This document shows, piece by piece, positions 48,101-60,200 of a stretch of DNA of 64,000 nucleotides. The notes below the pieces were generated by a model, which did no database searches, had not been told where the DNA came from, and saw only the letters and a list, made by a program, of their open reading frames with translations. The position numbers and the translations under genes are program-made. Within the stretch, counting starts at the first letter, position 1, and each line of letters begins with the position of its first letter. Location: the NCBI GenBank assembly GCA_947652605.1, contig OX393579.1, forward strand, positions 40,926,970-40,990,969, written 5' to 3'. This stretch comes from Elmis aenea. Taxonomy: Eukaryota; Arthropoda; Insecta; Coleoptera; Elmidae.

Positions 48101-49429
48101 CAGGGTGGTCCAAATTCGATGGGATTACATGGGTATCTCGCTTAATAGTCAAGATAGAGAAACGGTTAAATTATCAAAAATGTGCAGTTTTTTGAGACAA
48201 ACTCAGAACAGTTCTCAAATATGTTCTATCATTTCCGGTTTTTCTTTGTTTTCACAGCCGACTTTTTGTCTCTCATCTTTAAAAAAAAAATAAAAACGAT
48301 TGTAACTTGCGTATTATTGAAAATAAATACATCAACCTTCATATATAGGGTGTTTCATAATTGAATGCTGATCCTTAAGGGTATTATTCCTTCGGTGATT
48401 TTAAGAAAAAAAGTTCATATCAATGTAGGTCCGCAACCGCCGTATTTTTGAGATACAGGGTGTTAAAAGTTGAAAAAAATATCGGTTTTTTCGTAATATC
48501 TTTGATACCGCTCTAGATATTTTTTTGAATTTTAGTAGGTACTAACTAGGCATAAAAACACATTTTTGCCAGAAAAAAAAATTGTTCTATTTCTACCAAT
48601 GGCGTCCGTACTAACATGTCCTTGAATATTTTTAATAAAAAAAATTATATGCCACTGTTTTTTTTCAAAATAAATGTTATTTTTATAATTTTGCTTTATC
48701 TCTTAGTAAAAATGGCCTCTTGACTTTTTTTTGTCCGACGAACGGTTTTCGAGTAAAAAAAATAAAAGGCTATTAGGTACTCTTGAAGAGTAAAAGAGTA
48801 AATTTCACTTCAGTTTTAATTTTTATTAATCAAGTAAATACATTCAAGGACATGTTAGTAAGGACACCATTGGAACAAACAGAACAATTTTTTTTTCTGA
48901 AAAACATGTGTTTTTATACCTAGTTAGTAGGTACCTACCTACTAAAATTAAAAAAACACCCTGTATCTCAAAAATACGGCGGTTGCGGACCTACATTGAT
49001 ATGAACTTTTTTTCTTAAAATCATCCAAGGAATAACACCCTTAAGGATCAGCATTCAATTATGAAACACCCTGTATTTGGAAAGGGAAAAAAATAAGGAA
49101 TTTAAATAGGGCATAGCCAACTATAGCTTCCATTTAAAAAAGGTGAGTTGTGTCGTAACTTTTTAACGGCGAACGTAAAAAAATCTACATAAAAATATCT
49201 AAAAATAATTTTCATAAACTTTTTCCATATTTAAAACAATAGGGGATATATGACACATTATAAATATAACAAAATAACAGTTTTTCTTTAATAACTCAAA
49301 AACCGGAAATGATCAAATACTTTTGAAAACGGTCCTAAAAAACTGCACGTTTTTGGTAATTCAACCGTTTCTCTATCTTGACTATTAAGCGAGATACCTA
49401 TGTGATCCCATCGAATTTGGACCACCCTG
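48101..49429. mobile_element. outer foldback MITE (TA target) hosting another
   Basis: CAGGGTGGTCCAAATTCGAT and ATCGAATTTGGACCACCCTG are exact inverted repeats that continue for over 80 bp through the GAGATACC/GGTATCTCG core. TA flanks at 48099-48100 and 49430-49431. A 728-bp relative is nested inside. Confidence 0.92.
48346..49073. mobile_element. nested foldback MITE (TA target)
   Basis: TAGGGTGTTTCATAATTGAA and TTCAATTATGAAACACCCTG pair, with arms extending past 110 bp (TAGGTCCGCAACCGCCGTAT and complement). TA at 48344-48345 and 49074-49075. The first base is C to T changed at the left end. Confidence 0.92.
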
Positions 49430-49607
49430 TACAAAAATCAAAATAATTGTATGACTGAAAGATAAGAATATTGGCTAACGGTTTTTGATTTTAAACCATA
49501 CATGTGGTAGTTGAAAAAGACTTGAATAACTTCTTGTTAATGTTCATTACAATTATTTTACATAATAGTTATTTATGTAGCAAGGCCGAAAAAGTAAGTT
49601 TTGGCCG

Positions 49608-49876
49608 AGGTGCATATTAAATTTTTTGTGCGATCAAATTAAAACCAATTTAAATTTTTAGTAATTTTCAAAATTATAGGTTAGAAACTACGTGACATTC
49701 TGTCACTGACAGATGACGGCGTATGTACTGCATTACCGGCCCTCTCCTTTGCAACGGCCGTAAAAGTAACTTTTACGGCCGTTGCTAAGGATAGGGCCGG
49801 TAATGCAGTACTTTATGGTTGCTAACGCGTCCGTCAAACAGCTGTTTCTAGTACGATCGCACAAAAAGAAATTTAA
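49608..49876. repeat. imperfect palindrome with 40-bp core hairpin
   Basis: Core arms GTACTGCATTACCGGCCC and GGGCCGGTAATGCAGTAC close at AACGGCCGTAAAAGT/ACTTTTACGGCCGTT (49725-49811). Outer blocks TTTTTTGTGCGATC and GATCGCACAAAAAG also pair, so the whole unit is likely a foldback MITE. Confidence 0.8.
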
Positions 49877-49983
49877 GGTTTGTTCGTGGTATTTAAAAAA
49901 AAAACGATATATTCGACGTGTAAATATTTCTGGGACACCTTTTCTACGCGCTTAATATAAATACAATTAAATAAAAATAATTA

Positions 49984-50167
49984 CCGTAAAATCCCACTTA
50001 TAATACGCACTCGTGTATACTACGCACTCGTGTATAATATGTATGCTTGATTAAGCCCAATGTAGGTTATGTTCGATCTAAAAAATTACGTTTTCTTTAG
50101 TACTCGTGTATAAGACGCACTCTTTTTAAAAGATACGAATGGGTAAAAATTTTGCGAGATTTTACGG
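49984..50167. mobile_element. 184-bp MITE, CCGTAAAATC termini
   Basis: CCGTAAAATCCCAC at the left and GCGAGATTTTACGG at the right are inverted repeats. The interior has a repeated ACGCACTCGTGTATA motif (three copies), resembling pogo/Tigger-derived MITEs. Confidence 0.6.
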
Positions 50168-51184
50168 CATGTTATATTCGACGATATTTGTTTGCAGTTC
50201 TGGTTATGAGATCACATTATATGATGAATCTCTTTATAAAACGTTTTGTAAGGTATTTGATGTCAAAGTATTAGGTAAATTCCACGAAGTGTATAAATTT
50301 ATCAAGTAGGTTAACGTCTGGTAGCAGTATTAATAGAGGAAACTATTTTACTTCGAGCTTTAATGGATAACAATAAATCACGTCTAAAATGGCCTAAGTG
50401 CATTTTCCTGAAAGCAATCCTAAATTTCATTAAGTCTGGCTTTTGTGAACAACTCCTTGTATTTCTATCAAATTACGTCAAAGATTTTGCTACTTTTGTG
50501 TTGCGGCTTTTTATGAACGAAGTTTTAGAGCTCGAAGCACGTGAACATTTTAGAAATTATTCTCCGTACCGGTTTCGAAGATGTTTTGATAAAGTTTTTA
50601 TTTGATTTCTTTGTAGAAGTTTTTATGTTCTTTTATATAATGCAGCGCCAGAAGCGTGCTAAATATTAATTTTTAACAAATTCTGTGGGTCTGGATGTGG
50701 TTTTGCAAAGTAAATAGAGTGGTTTTTGCCAAGCCTAATTTACTATTAATTCTTTTACTACGCTCCACTTATGGGCGAAGAGCGATCGATTACGCGAATG
50801 ATCCAGTGCGCTGTAGACAACAATCGCACAACGGAGCTGGCAGCGAAAGTCTTAACAAGGGTCCCCTAAGTCGTGGGGCAAATATTTAAGTTACTAAAAA
50901 AAGTAAAAAAAAACAGCTAAATTTGATGGACCTCCACTGCGATTATTTTAACACTATATTGCACATTTTTATCAAAGTATGTTTATGGTTTTATCAAAGT
51001 ATTTTTTAGGATTTTATCAGGATGTTTTTTTATAGTATTATCAAAATATTTTAATGATGCTACATTGTTCGTAAAATTCCGGTTAACTTCGATAAGTGCT
51101 TTTTAAACAGTCAGGCCATACAAAAACAACAGACGTATGCCTTAACGCTTAGTTAAACATAAAACTAAGGTGAAAACAAGAATA
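50168..51184. other. upstream region of the chitinase-like gene
   Basis: No clear core promoter. A small plus-strand frame at 50363-50605 has no domain. The 60 bp before the ATG are A-rich (AAACATAAAACTAAGGTGAA), as in an insect 5' leader. Confidence 0.3.
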
Positions 51185-51235
51185 ATGAAAAACTATATAT
51201 ATTTTTTATCATTTACTCTTCTGTTTGGATTTGTG
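51185..51235 (+). CDS. chitinase-like gene, exon 1 (start, signal peptide)
   Basis: ATG at 51185 opens 17 hydrophobic codons (MKNYIYFLSFTLLFGFV), ending in phase 0 at a consensus donor GTAAGT. Assignment to the chitinase gene rests on phase fit through exon 2 and on the missing N-terminus of exon 3; intron 1 is 4.3 kb. Confidence 0.68.
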
Positions 51236-54200
51236 GTAAGTGAAGTAACAATATTTTACTTATAATCTAATATAAATCAGAATCTGTCTGTAAAACCCAA
51301 AAGGGAGTACAATTTTATTCGTTTTAAATTAAATTACATTGTAAGGGTAAATATAAGATTTTTTCATTTACTCAAATTTGGAATGTATAAAGTGGACAAA
51401 CTTGGAGGTATTTGTAAAGTGTCTCAGTTATTTTAATATTAAACGTTTATTAAACTTCGATGTTTTTTAATAGAAGTTTTAATATTTCTGTTGGAGAAAA
51501 AGATTAAAATTATCGATTTTGAAGATAGTGTATAAAATCTCTTTTTCTTTAATGTGTTGAGATAAATGTTTTTGATTCATATTTTGAAACGAATATTTCT
51601 CTATGAATTTAACATGTTAGCTATCAATCAAACCTCAATTTATAGTTTACAATAGCGTTACCAGATTTTGGAAAAACCAAATAGGTGTTTAAAAAAGCCA
51701 CTGGAAGCCCCAAAACGTTTTTACTAAATTGTATGAACAATACTATAACACTTTTAAGCGCTTCTGGCCTTATATTTAGCACTATTTTTTGCATTCTGCA
51801 AACACAATTATTTAATTGTATCACTTTGTCTATCATAATAAATAGCTTTACTTTTACAGCAAATTTCCTCGAATTGTTAGTTTTTTTATTTACAAATCAG
51901 TTTGAGTAAAATAATTCTAAAAGAATATTTAAAATAAAAATTGCATGACATATTATACCGGGTGATTCAGTTTGACTGTCGCATACCCCTATAACTTTTT
52001 GAATAAACTTTGAACTGATTTTTCTCGAAAAATTTCTTATGTAATATGTAAGCATACATTTTTAATACATGGTCAGATTCAGAATTAAATTCTCTATCCG
52101 AATAAACAAAAAAAATGTATATTATGAAATTTAAAAAAAAAAACAGTTGCCTATCGCGGAATTAACATACGTCATCGTAGAGATAACAAATGCACATCAT
52201 TTATTAGAGAATTTGTCGCCGTTTCCAAAAATATAAGGTTTGTTGGGGTTAGTTTCAATAATTAAAAAGTTATAGGGGTGTGACAGTCAAACTAAATCAC
52301 CCGGTATATCATTTTATCTATTTATTAAAATACTGCTGTCCCTCCAAGTACAAAACGGGACAGCAAAATTCGACGTTAAGTACCTACGGGACGTCTGGCA
52401 ATCCTAGTTTACAGATCATTCATTTCCTGTGTTAGTGTTTTGTTAAAATAATTAAATTAAACAAAAAAAAAAGTTGGATCGAAAGTCGATAGAACATTTG
52501 TAATCACGCAAGTTTCTAAATATTAATAATTATCATTCAATAAAAAAAGAGAAAGTAAAATAAAAATATTACATTTCAGGGGTTAAATATACAGGGTGTC
52601 CCCGTTATCACCGCGAATATTTTAAGTGGTGATAGAGGACCTTTTTTCTAAGAAAAAATTTCAAGTAAACTTTTTTCCTAAAATCAAATGCTAACCTGAT
52701 ATCAACACTTACTTGATTTTTTTACACTTCTGCATTTATAAGACTCTGTCTGTTTTTTTGTACAAACTGCTTTATAACTCTCAAACCATTGCCTGTAGAC
52801 AAAAAATAAATAAAATTAATTTTGTAGAGAATTTCATGCTCTATTAAAAAGCTTTAAGGTATTTTACTATAAAATTGATATTTTCGGGTACAGAGTCTTA
52901 TAAATGCAGAAGTGTAAAAAAATCAAGTAAGTGTTGATATCAGCTTAGCATTTGATTTTAGGAAAAAATTTTACTTGAAATTTTTTCTTAGAAAAAGGTC
53001 CTCTATCACCACTTAAAATATTCGCGGTGATAACGGGGACACCCTGTATTATGTAGTTCTTTCATTTTTTGCACAAAACAAGAGGCTTAAGCAGTTGAGA
53101 ATTAAGTTGTGATACGAAGTCATAGCAATTTACGTAAAATTACCAATTACGATGACAGAATTTGCTAAACATACATTTATAATAGTAATAGTTTATAAAA
53201 ACTGAAAATGCTATTTCCATAAAACGCGGTCTACTATCATTTGATTAACAAATTAATAAGTTTGTTTCTAATTACAAAACATGAGGAAGCTATTAAAAAT
53301 ATAATTATTCCACCAAATATTACATAACAATTTTAATCAAAAATCTCAATACCAATTACTTCTATTTATATGAACAAGAAGTAACAAAACCAGAAATATT
53401 TCAATTTTCGCATGTAGCGGAAATATGAAAAGTTTTATTACCAAGTTAGTGAAACAGATGTGGTTATTTTAAAAATTAACCAATGCAGCCAAGAATTTTG
53501 TTTAGTATTAAATAACTCGAGATAATATTAAAATGCTTTAAAACTATTCCACTCGATTGCTTCAAAAATATTATGAGATTGAAGAAAAAGTTGAAATTAA
53601 AATACTTCCATGCTGTATTACATTTTTTTGCGCTTATAGGATAACTTTTAAAATGTGCCTCGTTAATTATAATTTCACTAATTCAAGTTAACACAAATAA
53701 AAATGGATACAGTTTTAAATTTAGCTGGCGTTAAAAATACATTATTATGAGCAAACAAAATATTTTTTAACGTTTATAAAATGTATACTAAGTATATCAT
53801 TTGATTATACTCGTAAATGCCTTAATATTTATAGTTAATATGCGTAACTTTGCATCGCTCAGATTATTATAGGTATTTAAGGTTTTGTTTCATTTTTTTT
53901 TTAAATAAAGAATACTTTGAGTCACAGTTTATGTTTTTAAAAACAATGATATTATGTAGATATTATGTAAATTTTGTGAATATTTTTTCTTTTTGTAAAA
54001 TAACGAATAATTTTAGGTGGTCAATGTTACACAAATAAATCTTTTGCACATACTTTAAACTTTAAATAAATTTACATCTACTTGAATTGTAACCAGCACA
54101 ACATTGAACAAATGCTGAACACTTAAATGACTTTCCTCTATGAAAATATCGTGTTAAAATAGGTCTTGCCCAGACTTTAGTTGAGATTAGAAGCAGGCAT

Positions 54201-57200
54201 TAAAATTTAAAATTATTGTAAAGTTTTGGTAAGACGACCGAATAATCATAGGTGACTATACTCAGGGGTGAATCTAGGTTTTTCGGGGCCTAGGGCTTAT
54301 TGAAGTCCAATGGGGTCCTTTTTTTGTTAGATTAAGAATCTTCAAACTGGGGTTTAAAATTCATTTTTAATAACATCAAAATCAGAGTTAAAATATATTT
54401 ATTTATGAAATGGCGTTGAGTTACAAACATTATATCTTATATACGAGTAATGACCAATTATGTTGTATTGATTAAAATAAAACAAATAAAAATATAAATT
54501 ATTATTATTATTATATTATTAATATTAACTATCTTTTACTGTACGATAAGTGCTTATTGTTAATGAGAGAGTATTAAAAATGTATGATAATAATTCAATT
54601 TTTGTGGGCCCTTGACACTTGGAGGCCCAGGGCTTAAGCCCTATTAGTCCCTATGTAGATCCGCCCCTGACTTTACTCAATAGCAACAATTTATTTTGTG
54701 TCATTTCTTGTCACGACGATTATTAACAACTAAGAATGAAATAAAACTTTCAGGAGCTACAACAAAAAATGAATTAACACATCCAAAAAGTTGTTGAGTA
54801 AAAAATTAAATTTTGTTGTAGTTTTATAAATAAATCCTCATAAAAGTACCAAGCTATTGGTATTTTTGAATTCGTTAAAAAATACTCTATTTAAACAACT
54901 GCATGAGCCACTATCGTTTCATTAAAAAAATGATTTTTTGGTAAAAAAAACAACCTTTAAAGTCTATTAAAGAAAACCAAATGTCAATAAAAATTAGCAA
55001 AAACGTTTTTCGGACACTTGTTGACATAATGAAATTTTATTTATGCAGGTCACAGTACACTAAATAAAAAATTTAATTTTATTCGTGGTTATAAAAATAA
55101 CTTAAATGGTACAGATGTATTCAAGCTTCCTTTATCAAAAAATTTAAAAATATACAGGGTGTTCCATTTGAAACAAGAAAAGTTAGGGTCATTTCCGGCG
55201 AAACCGGAAGTGTATATAATAGTGTAGTAGTGTAGTATAATAGTGTACATAATATGTTCAAATAATCCGGTTTTTTGCACATATCACTTGTAAAAAATTT
55301 CATGTCTAAAATGAAAACTAAAGAAAAAAAAGGGGGTGGGCCGCATTTCAGTTACACCCAGTATATGGCACTCCTTACTATATTTAAAAAGTTGTATTTT
55401 GCAAGCAGCTTAGACATTTAAAACAAATTTAATTACAATTTTTTAATAGAGTTTATCATTTTTGAGTAACATCTTGCACAAATTATAAGCTTTTGATTAT
55501 TGTTTAACAGTTTTTGTTGTTTTTTTTTGTGCAAAATATTTAAACAATGTTCTTAATGATTCAAGGCAGTAGGAAGCGGCCAAGTTATTGGTGGATCAAC
55601 CACTAGTAAGTAGATCTTAATTGTTAATAAAGCTTTAAATATTTGTGTGCGATATTGTTATCTATAAAAAAACATTACATTAAAATAGCGTTATATTGTG
55701 TTTAATTAATGATATTTTTGAAGGATATAACACTTACGTATTTTAACAAAATTTAGATATGCCAGGTCATAAAAAAAAACTAAAACGATAATCGCAGTAA
55801 TAATAAGGTAATAAGGAATATACATAAGTAAAAAACGATGTAGGTGTTTTTGCATAGGCTACTTTATGCCAAGGACAAACCATAAAGATAACAATATTTT
55901 TGCTTTTTATTATTATTTGGCCTGGAATAATATTGACGAGCGGGTTTTAAAAAAGTTATAAAATGCGTTGTTTTGCATAAAAAATATTTTCTTTTTAAAC
56001 ACAGTGTTGTTCTAGTGAAATGTTTTATATCGTAAAGTGTGAAGATAAACGTTACAGGTGTTTTTGACACAAAAATGTTGTACTGTTGGAAAATTTAGTT
56101 TTTTTTGTGTGTTTCACTTAGTATACGATTTTTCTTGCAAAAATTTGTGTTTACTATTATTTTTTACGTTGTTAGCTTTGTCCGTTCTTACGTCCCGTAC
56201 AACTAAATTTTAATTTCCGTTTTCATTAGCGTTACAGTAAAATATTTTAAACGTGAGTGGAATAATACGATAGATTCCGTTGAAAGAAAAACAATAAGTA
56301 CCTATCTTCTTATAGTATTTCTTTATTTTCCACATTTTAGTTTAACGATCAAATTTGATTAATTCGACACATGCGATGACGCGTTATCTTGATTTAACGA
56401 TACTTTTTTCTACGCCATGGGCAAACATTTTTTCTTTATTTAATGTTGGAGTAAACCTATTAACCGGATTTTTAAAATTAATGATGAATATTATTTCATG
56501 CTATTTCAAAAAATAGCAGCCATAACTTTGCATCATTTTGCCTTCTTCGATACGGAGAATCTCTGCGCTTTCATTGTTTTGAGAGCCCTATTATGTACAT
56601 TAGAAGTGTTTGTTTAGCCAACGGCGTCCTGTAATGAGACCTATGGCTGCTCTGATGTCTACTGTGCTCATCTTCAGCATTTCTTCTGTCTTTTCCTTAG
56701 AGACATTTGACAGGATAGCGATAGCCTAAGAGTGAGCTTATTCTGCTACTTTTTTTTCAAGTGTACGAGTAAGACCACGTGAGCTGAGTTTTAATTCTAC
56801 AACAATTCATTAGTTCTAGCATATCCACTATGCAATTCTCGCCACGGCTTTCTATTTTGGGCAACATTTTTCAAGGTGCCTTTCCACTTGAGAGTAAATA
56901 CTGCTCTAGACAGCAGCGACTCGCCAATGGACACGCCTGAGAGTACTTCGCGAAAAGCGGCAAGCTACTCTGCGAGAGCTTTATGAAGTTGCTCGCTAGT
57001 CGACACGCACTGTCAACCCTTTCTGGCAAGGGAATCTCACTTGGTGGTGCTAAAGTCGGTTGATGGGACTTAGATTTTCCGAAAGAAGATCGTGAATGAA
57101 GAAGAGTATCAACTTTTTTGGCCCCGGAAACTTAAAACTTACCGTTGAAACTCAATTTTTATTTTTGAAAAATTGCACGAAATAGGTTAAACTGGTAAAG

Positions 57201-60200
57201 GTACTTGAAGTGAACATAAACTTGTAAATATTTATTGTTAAATCATAATGCTTTTATGTTTTATTAACAAGATCCAAGTTTTCTCTTTAAAAGTAAATAT
57301 TCGTAAATAACAATAATTTTTTGGCGCCAAATCCAAATTTAACAAAATCTGCAATACCAGGTGTAAATTTGAGGTTATAAAAATTAACCAAAATGATGCT
57401 ATTGTACAAAAAAATAGCTTCCTCTTTCCAAAAATGTAAAAATATACAGGGTGTTCCATTTAAAATAACAAAGTGAGGGTCATTTCCGGCGAAACCGGAA
57501 GTAAAGCAATTGTGTGCATGTGCTCAAAAAATTCGATTTCTTACACATAACTTGTGTCTAAAATGTTATTTATCCAAAATCAAAACTAAAGAAAATAAGA
57601 GAGTGTGCCAGAGTTCATTTACACCTGGTATTTAACCTATTTCGTGCAATTTTTTAAAATAAAAATTGAGTTTCAACGGTGAGTTTTGAGTTTCCGGAGC
57701 CAAAAAAGTTGGTACTCTTCTTCATTCACGATCTTCTTTCGGAATATCTTAGTCCCATTAACCGACTTTAGTGCAACCAAGTGAGGTTCCCTTGTGAGAG
57801 TAGCGCGCCAAATACGAGCTAGGTGCGAATTCTAAGAGTAGCTCTCAAGAGTTCGATTATCAAGATGTCAAAAAATTGGTCGGCTGATGAAATTACACAA
57901 ATAATTGAATTGTATGAAGGGCGGGAAATTTTGTGGAATGTGCAACTTGACACTTCGTTAAACTTAAATAAACTGCTGCGCGTCTTCGATTTGTAATTCG
58001 CGTGCTATTGTATGACCGGCACCAAAAACACTGCTATAAATCCACGGCTTAATCCAGCACTTTTTTTTACTCAACTTTTTTTTTAATACATAGCTAGAAT
58101 TAACACAGCAATGGCGAAGTTTCTGTAGTGCGACGACATCTTGACTACCTACTTTCCACAATTGATAGTGGACACGGTCTGGAGAGTTCTCGCGAGAGCA
58201 CTTTCGGCGAGAAGCTTGCCAGCGCTCTTGAGAGTAAATTCGGCTGAAATCAACTAAAGGTCAACTCACTGCGGCGCGATCGCGATTGGCGATTGCTGTA
58301 ATTAATAACCATGTTACTTACTTACGTAATCAGGTTACTAATTATCGCGATCGCGCCGGTGTGAGTTCATCTTCACAAATGGACGACTGAGAGTAACTAT
58401 CGAGAGTTACTCTAGCGAGTCAAGTGGAAAGGCATCTTTATGTTTTCCCATGGCATTTCTCTTTCGTCTACTGCTTTCTTATTGCCTTCCTTTCATGTTG
58501 TTCTTTGTGTGCCTTTTCCCTTTTGTTCTTATTTCATAAACCCTTATTACTCTTATTCAATATACCACTGTATTTTGTCTGGAACTCTTTGTATGTGTCC
58601 TAACCACTAGTTTTTTACTTTTCTCTTTATTTAGTTTCTTATTACTTTTTACTATCGTTCCCAAGTACTTGTTCTATATTATTTCTTTCACATCGGATGT
58701 TGTGTATAAATTCTTTTGCTGCAATAATCACTGTTTTCGTTTTGTTTACATTCATATTTGTTTTTATTAACTTCCACTTCATTAACTATTTGTCCTGTTA
58801 TAATTTTTCTTTCTGTTTTTGCTATTACCAACATCTCGTGTGCGAACAATTTAATATCCTGCGTTTTTCAATTTTCAAGTTTATACAAATCTATTTATCG
58901 TTCGTTCTTGATTGCTTCGTCTAGGACTAAATTGCACTTGGTAAAAATATTTCACGTTCGCGTAACGTTTCATAGTATTTTTGCACTTTTTAATTTTTTA
59001 TTATTTCGCTGGACTAGATAAAATCATACAATGATTGGATAATACATTTTATTGTACTTGTGTTTCAGATAAGATTGTATGCTATTATGGAAGTTGGTCA
59101 AAATACAGGCCAGGCAAAGGAGCATTTACAATTGAAGATATAGATCCATTTTCATGCACCCACTTCATTTATGCTTTCGTCGGAATAAACGCAAATGGAA
59201 CTGTATGTATTATTGATCCTTGGAATGAAATAGGATCAGGTAAATTCAAAAATTTCCCTCGAACACTTGTTATAATTTTGTTCTTTAACCATGCACGCTT
59301 TCACCGTCATCGCCTAAACTTTCAGGTTTGTTTAATGACCATACTTTTTTAGTTTTAGGTGGCTTGGCTCGTTTCAAAAATCTTAAAACCTTAAATGTGA
59401 ATGCAAAGACTTTGATTGCAATTGGAGGATGGAGCGTAAGGTCGGTAACCTTCTCTAATGTAGCTGCTAGTCCTACCCTTCGAGCGAATTTAATTCGAAG
59501 CGCTGTTAGTTTCATACAAACACATGGTTTCAATGGATTTGATTTGGACTGGGTGTACCCAGCTGATCAAGGTGGAATACCAGCGGATAAGGTATGATTA
59601 AAAAGTTGATTAAAGTTGAGCAGAGACAGAACGTAACGAAAACGTAAACAAAATAATGAAATTAATCGACATTTATACAGGGTGTCCCGGATAACATTTC
59701 CAGCATGGGGATCTCGCTTATTATAAGAGATAGTTTGCTTAAATTAGATGAATTATTCCTAAGTATGAGAGGAGCTACAATCAATATTTAAAAGTACAAA
59801 ATTCCGCTTACTTCAGAAGTTATAGCATCATGACTTTTTGGGCTTAATCATTAGATCAATTTTATTTGTGCTTTCTTAAGGTACATACTTTTTAATAGAA
59901 AATGTCACTGTTATTTTGGTTTGATTGGCTCATAGTTACGGTAAAACTCAATTTGTAACAATACTTAGATGTATTGAAGAATCCATCGTTAACGTTACAA
60001 ATAATGTAAAAAATGAAACTTTGAGATTTTCATATTATTCTTTTTTAGTTGAAAAATAAAAAATCACAATTTATTACTTGCAATACTTTTACCTGCGAGA
60101 TGGTGATAACAGTTTTTTTAATGGCACACTCAATTACAAAGACAAATCATGCAACATTCGATTTTCCTATGGACATCATATTAGTTCTTTACATAAATAC

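Larger units (their letters stand above)
56875..58436. mobile_element. PIF/Harbinger element, internally deleted
   Basis: GGTGCCTTTCCACTTGA and TCAAGTGGAAAGGCATC are inverted repeats with one mismatch, with CTCTCGAGAGTA-like subterminal motifs at both ends. It carries the start of a MADF-domain gene and the start of a transposase gene facing each other. A nested inverted-repeat unit (arms about 57033-57200 and 57632-57800) and a 105-bp MITE have inserted. In intron 2. Confidence 0.78.

Noticed and set aside
50363..50605. 80-codon plus-strand frame just upstream of the chitinase-like gene
   Set aside because: No domain, no signal peptide, no splice partner; likely chance.
58240..58380. GC-rich GCGATCGCG blocks as a regulatory element of the chitinase-like gene
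   Set aside because: They are the inverted ends of a 105-bp MITE nested in a Harbinger element.
59325..59358. Alternative acceptor CTTTCAG before chitinase exon 4
   Set aside because: Using it would add 33 bases that do not fit GH18 homology; the later TTTTAG acceptor gives the expected GGLARFKNLKT join.
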